Assembly (NCBI GenBank): GCA_030683195.1
Contig: JAUXQA010000411.1
Span: 1-10,665 of the forward strand
Reading direction: 5' to 3'
Length of the DNA stretch: 10,665 nucleotides
DNA from: Rhodoferax sp.
Lineage (GTDB): Bacteria; Pseudomonadota; Gammaproteobacteria; Burkholderiales; Burkholderiaceae_C
In this document: one piece after another, positions 5,625 to 10,665 of the stretch
How positions within the stretch are numbered: position 1 is the first letter of the stretch
Layout of the letters: the number at the start of each line of letters is the position of its first letter
Notes under the pieces: generated by a model
Seen by the model: the letters and a program-made list of their open reading frames with translations, nothing else
Told to the model about the DNA's origin: nothing
Database searches by the model: none
Made by a program: the position numbers and the translations under genes

Positions 5625-6137
5625 ATGTTTGAAGTACTTGTGTTCGTTTACGAGAATTACTGGCGCGGCGATGAGTGCCCGGAATTGGGCGCACTGGAGC
5701 GAAAACTCCAGGCCGTCGGTTTCGAGGCAGAAGAGATCCAGGAGGCGCTCACCTGGCTCGACGACCTGAACCTGGCCGCGCGCGGATTGCAGACGCTACC
5801 GCCCGAGCGCGACGCCGAATTGCACCCCAGCCTGCCACAGGCTCAACTGTGGGCTGCCTCAAGCACAAGCATGCGGGTGTACTCGGTGGCCGAGCAAAAT
5901 CATCTGGGTGCCGAGTGCCTGGGGTTTGTCCATTTTCTGGAGACCTCCGGCAAGTTGCCTGCCCAGCTGCGTGAAATGGTGATGGATCGGGCCATGGCTG
6001 CCACCGCTAATCCGGTCCTGACGCTGGAAGACCTGAAGACCATTGTGCTGATGGTGTACTGGAGTTTGGGCCAAGAACCTGATGCCTTGGTGCTTGACGA
6101 ACTGTGTGACGACAACGTGGCGCGAGTCGCACACTGA
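5625..6137 (+). CDS. smg: Smg family protein (DUF494)
   Basis: Smg/DUF494 is a small, mostly helical protein of unknown biochemical function, often encoded next to dprA (smf) in beta- and gammaproteobacteria, as seen here. The 170-residue product begins MFEVLVFVYENYWRGDECPE, the characteristic N-terminus of the family. It continues with AVGFEAEEIQEALTWLDDL (30-48), and SVAEQNHLGAECLGFVHFLE (87-106), a recognisable central motif. The C-terminal half includes LTLEDLKTIVLMVYWSLG (132-149). Length is slightly above that of E. coli Smg (about 157). A longer frame reaches back to 5505 inside dprA, but the family N-terminus fixes the ATG at 5625. The gene is 88 bases after dprA and converges on the DUF1631 gene with 7 bases between stops. 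Function in transformation or DNA processing would be a guess from neighbourhood alone. Confidence 0.94.
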   Translation: MFEVLVFVYENYWRGDECPELGALERKLQAVGFEAEEIQEALTWLDDLNLAARGLQTLPPERDAELHPSLPQAQLWAASSTSMRVYSVAEQNHLGAECLGFVHFLETSGKLPAQLREMVMDRAMAATANPVLTLEDLKTIVLMVYWSLGQEPDALVLDELCDDNVARVAH

Positions 6138-6144
6138 CTCAGGG

Positions 6145-8562
6145 TTATCCCAGCAAGCGCTCCGGATTGGCGGCCAGCTTGGTGAGCGCATCACGCGTGG
6201 CGCGCACCGTGAGCGCCTCTTCCTCCTGAGGCAAGAGCAGGCCGGCTTGGAGGTAGGCTGCCAGCCGACCGGCCTGAATCAAATAACTGCGGCCATTGGT
6301 GGCGGCAAACAAATTCAAATGCTTGCGCTCGCTGCGCCAGAGAAACTGCACCTGAGCCACCTGGCCATTGTGATCCAGCGTGAACCAGGAGCCTAGTTCC
6401 AGCTCTTGGGCCCACGCCGACATGGCCGGTGTAGGCTTGGAGCCCCCATCGGCCACCACATCAATCTGAGAGGCATCAATGCCCAGCATCATCTCGATGC
6501 TTTGGGAGTCGAGTGGCAAGTCACCCATGCCCTCATCGCTCAAGAAGTCTTCCAGGTTGGCCAGTCGCGAGGCCATGGCCTGGATCTGCTCATCGGGGAT
6601 AGCCTGGGTTTTGGACAAAAATGCATCCGCCAGCGTGTCGCTGATGGTCTTGACATAGCCCTCCTGCTGAGAAGGCGCAACCCCGAGCATGCCCATGCCC
6701 GCCCGCAGCTTTTGAAGGAGTTGGGGCAAATCCTGGATGACGCGGGCACGGTCACTGCGGTTGGGCTTGGCGCTGGCAGCCCAGACGAGATCAGTCGCTG
6801 CTTTTTTGAGCGTCAGTGTCTCGGCGTGCTGGGCGCCTTTGCGCACGGCCGCCACGGCCAGCACCTCGGCCCAGACCTTGAACAGGAACTCGCGGATTTC
6901 ATCGCGCACCGGCATGTCTTTGAGCATGTTGCGCATCTCGATCGTGTACTGGATCGTCAACGTCTCTTTTTGCTCCACCTGCTGAGCCACTCCCACCACT
7001 TTTTGCGTAGCAGCGGTGTCGGTCAAATAATGCTTTAGAAACTTCTGAAATTCCTCATACACCAACTGGTAGACGCGTTTGCCGGTTTCAGGGTACTGCT
7101 CGATCACTTGCACCACCCGCTTGATCTCCGTCTCCAGGGCGCTGCCGTTGATCCCGCTGGAATCAAAACCCATCACACAGGAGCCCATGCGGTCAATCAA
7201 CAAGCGCGCAGGGTGATTCAGGGTGCCGAAAAAATCAGGCTCTGCCAACGCCACCCGCAGCACCGGCATTTGCAAGCGGGCAAACCACACCCGAATGCCG
7301 GCCGGGATGCGATCCTCCTGCAAGATGGACTGAAACATCAGCGCCACGATTTCAATGGTGGCTTTTTCGCTGCTGGTTTCTGCTTTGGCTTTGAGTTCCG
7401 AGGTTTGCTGGCGCAGTTCACCCGCCACCCGGGCCATACCAGCCGCGCTGTAGTCTTCCACCACATGGCCGCCGCCACCATAGCCCGGTAACGGTTGAGA
7501 TTGCACCGCCATGGCGGCAGCCAGCGCTGGCGATGGCGGCTGAAAATGGGTGGCTTCAAACTGGGCACCGCCCGAGCCCATCAACAAGCGCTTGAGCTGC
7601 CCCAGTACACCTTGGGCACGGGAGCGAGCGCGCGCCAGTGGCGTGCTTGAGGTCATCATGCGGGTCTCTTCCGGAACACCCTCAAAGCCCAAGCCATGCC
7701 GACCGGAGGAAGACGCGCCCGACCTGGATTGAGCCAAGGCGTCCCTGCCCGAGGCGTCTGACATGTGTCCCGCCAAACCCGATCCGGCACGCCCCAACCC
7801 CGATCCTCCGGTTGCTCCGGTCTGGGATTCCCGAGATGCAACAGTTTTATCACTGGGCGCCTGCGCCGAAGCAGACGCGCGAGGCGGCTCTGGCCGAGGC
7901 GCAGCCGCAGGCACGCGCCTCACCCGATCGGCCAGCTCGATGATGGGCAAGACGCCTTGCCTGATTAAAAAAGCATTGCAGTCAACATACGCCTGCAAAA
8001 TGCGCTGTGAAAGGAATTGCTGCACCAAGTCATTTACCTTGGGCCAGGCATCGCGTGGCATGCCCGACTTGCCCCACTGCTCCAACATCAGGGTGGCCAG
8101 CACTTCCGGGCGAAAAATATCAGCAACATCGAGATCTGAGGACGACTCCAGGAGCCTGATGCGCAGCGCCAGGTCATTGAACTCGGAACCCACCTTCTCC
8201 ATGATCCCGAGCACCAGGCGGGAGGCCAGGATCTTGTTGTCCATGACGTCAGTTTCCACCAACGCCAAGTCGTCATTCAACCGGTCCTGGACCGGCGCAA
8301 TTCTGGGTTTCGGCTTGAGCGCTGCCAACCAGTCCTTGCGCGTGCCATCCACCCAGCCTGTCTGGCTGCGCTGATAGAAGGTCCATGCGTCGCGACGGCT
8401 CTGCATTTCTCGCGATGGCGCCGCTTCATTCATCAGGGCGGTGAGCCGCTCCTGCACCGACTTGCCCAGCTCCAGCATGGCACGGTCCATCTCCGCGACA
8501 AAACGCTCCCGCGCCTGTCGGGCTATTTCAACGCGTTGACTCAGAGAAAGAAGGTCGGCCAT
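6145..8562 (-). CDS. DUF1631 family protein, function unknown
   Basis: This 805-residue cytoplasmic protein has no signal peptide or membrane segments that I can see. It resembles DUF1631 proteins, found widely in beta- and gammaproteobacteria. The N-terminal part (about 1-215) is charged and helical. A low-complexity stretch rich in Gly, Ser, Ala and Arg (about 217-335) follows and looks disordered. The conserved helical core is at about 395-690, including SILQEDRIPAGIRVWFARLQ (412-431) and PVLRVALAEPDFFGTLNHPA (433-452). The end, about 719-805, reads LELGSWFTL, then VAQVQFLWRS and LFAATNGRSYLI, and looks like a small beta-barrel of the PilZ type. It lacks the RxxxR and D/NxSxxG signatures of c-di-GMP binding, so that resemblance is weak inference. 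The ATG (8562-8560) lies 14 bases after secF, so it is probably co-transcribed with secDF. The ribosome site is poor. Confidence 0.85.
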   Translation of the reverse strand: MADLLSLSQRVEIARQARERFVAEMDRAMLELGKSVQERLTALMNEAAPSREMQSRRDAWTFYQRSQTGWVDGTRKDWLAALKPKPRIAPVQDRLNDDLALVETDVMDNKILASRLVLGIMEKVGSEFNDLALRIRLLESSSDLDVADIFRPEVLATLMLEQWGKSGMPRDAWPKVNDLVQQFLSQRILQAYVDCNAFLIRQGVLPIIELADRVRRVPAAAPRPEPPRASASAQAPSDKTVASRESQTGATGGSGLGRAGSGLAGHMSDASGRDALAQSRSGASSSGRHGLGFEGVPEETRMMTSSTPLARARSRAQGVLGQLKRLLMGSGGAQFEATHFQPPSPALAAAMAVQSQPLPGYGGGGHVVEDYSAAGMARVAGELRQQTSELKAKAETSSEKATIEIVALMFQSILQEDRIPAGIRVWFARLQMPVLRVALAEPDFFGTLNHPARLLIDRMGSCVMGFDSSGINGSALETEIKRVVQVIEQYPETGKRVYQLVYEEFQKFLKHYLTDTAATQKVVGVAQQVEQKETLTIQYTIEMRNMLKDMPVRDEIREFLFKVWAEVLAVAAVRKGAQHAETLTLKKAATDLVWAASAKPNRSDRARVIQDLPQLLQKLRAGMGMLGVAPSQQEGYVKTISDTLADAFLSKTQAIPDEQIQAMASRLANLEDFLSDEGMGDLPLDSQSIEMMLGIDASQIDVVADGGSKPTPAMSAWAQELELGSWFTLDHNGQVAQVQFLWRSERKHLNLFAATNGRSYLIQAGRLAAYLQAGLLLPQEEEALTVRATRDALTKLAANPERLLG

Positions 8563-8576
8563 GGTGAACCGAACTG

Positions 8577-9530
8577 TCAGACGGTCGCACCCGCGTTGGG
8601 ATCATTGGGATCTTCATCCTTTTTAGGACCCCCCTTGATCAGGTCTTCGCGTTTGATACCCAACCACATGGCAATGGCAGCCGCCACAAAGACCGAAGAA
8701 TAAATGCCGAACAGGATGCCAATAGTGAGCGCCAGTGCAAAGTAATGCAGCGTCGCCCCGCCAAACAAAAGCATGGAGACCACCATTAACTGGGTTGAGC
8801 CGTGCGTGATGATGGTGCGACTGATCGTGGAGGTGATCGCGCTGTCAATGATTTCCTGCGAATTCATCTTGCGGTAACGCCGGAAATTCTCGCGAATCCG
8901 GTCAAAAATCACCACCGATTCGTTCACTGAATAGCCCAGCACAGCCAGCACCGCGGCCAGCACGGCCAGGGAAAACTCCCACTGGAAAAAAGCGAAAAAT
9001 CCCAGGATGATGACGACATCATGCAAATTGGCAATGATGGCCGCCACAGCAAATTTCCACTCAAAGCGCAACGCCAGATAGATCATGATGCCGGCAATCA
9101 CAAAAGCCAACGCCTTGATACCGTCTATCGCCAACTCATCACCGACCTGCGGGCCAACAAACTCGATCCGGCGCATGGTGGCGCCTGAATCAGCTGCTTT
9201 CAGGGCAGTCATGACGCGGTCACCTTGCTGAGCCGAACTCACGCCTTTTTGCACCGGCAAACGAATCAACACGTCCCGAGCGGTCCCGAAATTTTGCACC
9301 TGCACATCACTTAAACCCAGCGAGGCCGTGGTGTTGCGAATCGCGTTCAGATCCGCAGGCTGCGAATAACTGACCTCCATCAGCGTGCCGCCGGTGAATT
9401 CAACCGAAAGGTTCAAGCCACGTGCGAACAGGAAAAACACAGCCGCAGCAAAGGTAATGAACGAGACCGCGTTGAGAATGAGCGCATGCCGCATGAACGG
9501 AATGTCGCGTTTGATCCTGAAAAATTCCAT
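8577..9530 (-). CDS. secF: Protein translocase subunit SecF
   Basis: SecF works with SecD in the inner membrane, using the proton gradient to drive late steps of Sec-dependent protein export. The 317-residue length is typical. A first membrane segment at about 15-36 is followed by the periplasmic domain with LSVEFTGGTLMEV (41-53), and FVGPQVGDEL (124-133) precedes the second segment. Further membrane segments cover about 140-290 and include RFEWKFAVAAIIANLHDV (155-172) and the family signature GYSVNESVVIFDRIRENF (199-216), where many homologues have NDT in place of NES. The tail is hydrophilic and acidic. The ATG at 9530-9528 is preceded at six bases by AGGGAGA (9543-9537), a strong ribosome site. 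It starts 12 bases after secD and is followed by the DUF1631 gene, consistent with one operon. Confidence 0.97.
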   Translation of the reverse strand: MEFFRIKRDIPFMRHALILNAVSFITFAAAVFFLFARGLNLSVEFTGGTLMEVSYSQPADLNAIRNTTASLGLSDVQVQNFGTARDVLIRLPVQKGVSSAQQGDRVMTALKAADSGATMRRIEFVGPQVGDELAIDGIKALAFVIAGIMIYLALRFEWKFAVAAIIANLHDVVIILGFFAFFQWEFSLAVLAAVLAVLGYSVNESVVIFDRIRENFRRYRKMNSQEIIDSAITSTISRTIITHGSTQLMVVSMLLFGGATLHYFALALTIGILFGIYSSVFVAAAIAMWLGIKREDLIKGGPKKDEDPNDPNAGATV

Positions 9531-9536
9531 GACGGG

Positions 9537-9543
9537 TCTCCCT
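9537..9543 (-). promoter_or_regulatory. Ribosome binding site of secF
   Basis: AGGGAGA on the minus strand, six bases before the secF ATG, overlaps the last base of the secD stop. It is the strongest Shine-Dalgarno match in the window and fixes the secF start. Confidence 0.7.
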
Positions 9544-10665
9544 TAATTTGGCTTGATTTCGGTGCCGGACTCTGGACGCCAAATGGTTCCAATGGACACG
9601 CTTTTGAGCTTCTTTTGACGACCGTACCACAAGTTGACCAAGCCCCTTGAGAAAAACACGCTGGAGAACATGCTCGTGAGAATGCCCAGAACGTGCACCA
9701 CAGCAAAACCGCGCACCGGCCCCGATCCAAAAGCGAGCAAGGCAATACCGGCAATCAGGGTGGTGATGTTCGAGTCCAGAATCGTCGCCCACGCCCGGTC
9801 ATAGCCCGTATGGATGGCCGCCTGCGGCGATGCTCCCGCCCTCAACTCCTCACGCACGCGTTCATTGATCAGCACGTTGGCATCGATCGCCATACCCAGC
9901 ACAAGTGCCATGGCGGCCATACCCGGCAGCGTCAGCGTAGCCTGCAACATGGACAACATTGCCACCAGCAGCAGCAAGTTCACGCCCAGCGCCACGCTGG
10001 AAAACACGCCAAATAGCATGTAGTAGAAACACATGAACACCGCCACGGCCACAAAGCCCCAGGTCACACTGTTGAAGCCTTTGGCGATGTTCTCGGCACC
10101 CAGGCTCGGGCCAATGGTCTTTTCCTCAATGATGTCCATCGGCGCGGCCAGCGAACCAGCCCGCAGCAGCAGGGCGGTGTCGTTAGCTTCCATGGTCGTC
10201 ATGCGACCGGAGATCTGAACCCGACCGCCACCAATTTCGGAGCGGATCACCGGCGCCGTCACCACCTCGCCTTTGCCCTTCTCAAACAGCACAATGGCCA
10301 TGCGTTTGCCAATACTTTCGCGGGTGATGTCCCTGAAAATCCGGGAGCCTTTGGCATCGAGGGTCAGGTTGACCACCGCTTCCTGGGTCTGACTGTCAAA
10401 ACCGGGTTGAGCATCGGTCAGATTTTCACCTGTGAGGATGACCTGTTTTTTGACAATCAGTGGCTGTCCAGCTCGCTCCAAAAAGCGCTCTGAGCCAAAT
10501 GGCACGGCAGCGGCTCCGCTTTCGGCCGCTCGGGCTTCAGCGCTTTCATCGACCATACGCACTTCCAGCGTAGCGGTGCGCCCCAAAATGTCTTTGGCTT
10601 TGGCTCTGTCCTGCACGCCGGGGAGCTGCACCACGATGCGGTCCAGCCCCTGCTGCTGGATCACC
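9543..10665 (-). CDS. secD: Protein translocase subunit SecD, C-terminal part (cut by window edge)
   Basis: SecD is the larger partner of SecF in the inner-membrane Sec accessory complex. The window holds its last 374 codons; the N-terminal membrane segment and part of the periplasmic domain are outside. Visible parts, numbered from the window edge: periplasmic P1 sequence with LDRIVVQLPGVQD (7-19), then ILGRTATLEVR (26-36); the P1 head with VILTGENLTDAQPGFD (75-90); then GPSLGAENIAKGF (185-197) leading into membrane segments. The signature GMAIDANVLINERVREEL (257-274), whose Asp is implicated in proton movement, is intact. The last segments end in a short basic tail, VNLWYGRQKKLKS (343-355). 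Apparent in-frame starts such as GTG at the window edge are internal codons. It is followed by secF after 12 bases. Confidence 0.97.
   Translation of the reverse strand, partial: VIQQQGLDRIVVQLPGVQDRAKAKDILGRTATLEVRMVDESAEARAAESGAAAVPFGSERFLERAGQPLIVKKQVILTGENLTDAQPGFDSQTQEAVVNLTLDAKGSRIFRDITRESIGKRMAIVLFEKGKGEVVTAPVIRSEIGGGRVQISGRMTTMEANDTALLLRAGSLAAPMDIIEEKTIGPSLGAENIAKGFNSVTWGFVAVAVFMCFYYMLFGVFSSVALGVNLLLLVAMLSMLQATLTLPGMAAMALVLGMAIDANVLINERVREELRAGASPQAAIHTGYDRAWATILDSNITTLIAGIALLAFGSGPVRGFAVVHVLGILTSMFSSVFFSRGLVNLWYGRQKKLKSVSIGTIWRPESGTEIKPN

Noticed and set aside
7558..7912. Frameshift or foreign DNA in the DUF1631 low-complexity stretch
   Set aside because: The frame stays open, base composition is like the flanks, and Gly/Ser/Ala-rich linkers are expected in such proteins.
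1..10665. Mobile element, CRISPR array, defence, prophage or tRNA genes
   Set aside because: No transposase, integrase, regularly spaced repeats, cloverleaf-like sequence or phage-like proteins seen on either strand.

Overview
The window is about 62% GC chromosomal DNA from a betaproteobacterium, most likely a member of the Comamonadaceae (Rhodoferax/Polaromonas-like). This placement is an inference from the protein sequences, the def-fmt / LysM-dprA-smg gene order and the character of an AT-rich dispersed repeat. No database search was possible. Everything recognisable is core housekeeping DNA. I see no phage, transposase, CRISPR array, tRNA, rRNA or toxin-antitoxin gene.

Layout. (1) 1-199, minus: 5' end of phosphoglycerate kinase (pgk), cut by the window edge. 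(2) 268-2823, minus: a tightly packed unit def -> fmt -> azlC -> azlD. Every junction overlaps by 4, 1 or 4 bases, and fmt and azlC start with GTG. It pairs N-terminal formyl-Met addition and removal (Fmt, Def) with a two-subunit branched-chain amino acid exporter (AzlCD). (3) 2824-3082: a divergent intergenic region. (4) 3083-6137, plus: an exported LysM-domain protein, then dprA (DNA-processing protein of natural transformation), then smg (DUF494). (5) 6145-10665, minus: secD (partial) -> secF -> a large DUF1631 protein of unknown function. It converges on smg with only 7 bases between the stop codons.

The most interesting signal is a pair of AT-rich blocks, one inside fmt and one inside dprA. 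They share a 45-base ungapped core (31 of 45 identical, including a perfect 10-mer CTAGCCGGCG), in the same orientation relative to coding and in the same reading frame. They look like two diverged copies of one dispersed element that has been turned into protein-coding sequence. In DprA it appears as an extra segment of about 25 residues just before the Rossmann fold. In Fmt it forms part of the C-terminal domain with little or no length change. Secondary points are the DUF1631 protein joined to secDF, the translational coupling of azlCD to def-fmt, and a possible leaderless smg mRNA. I found no convincing wholly new system in this window.
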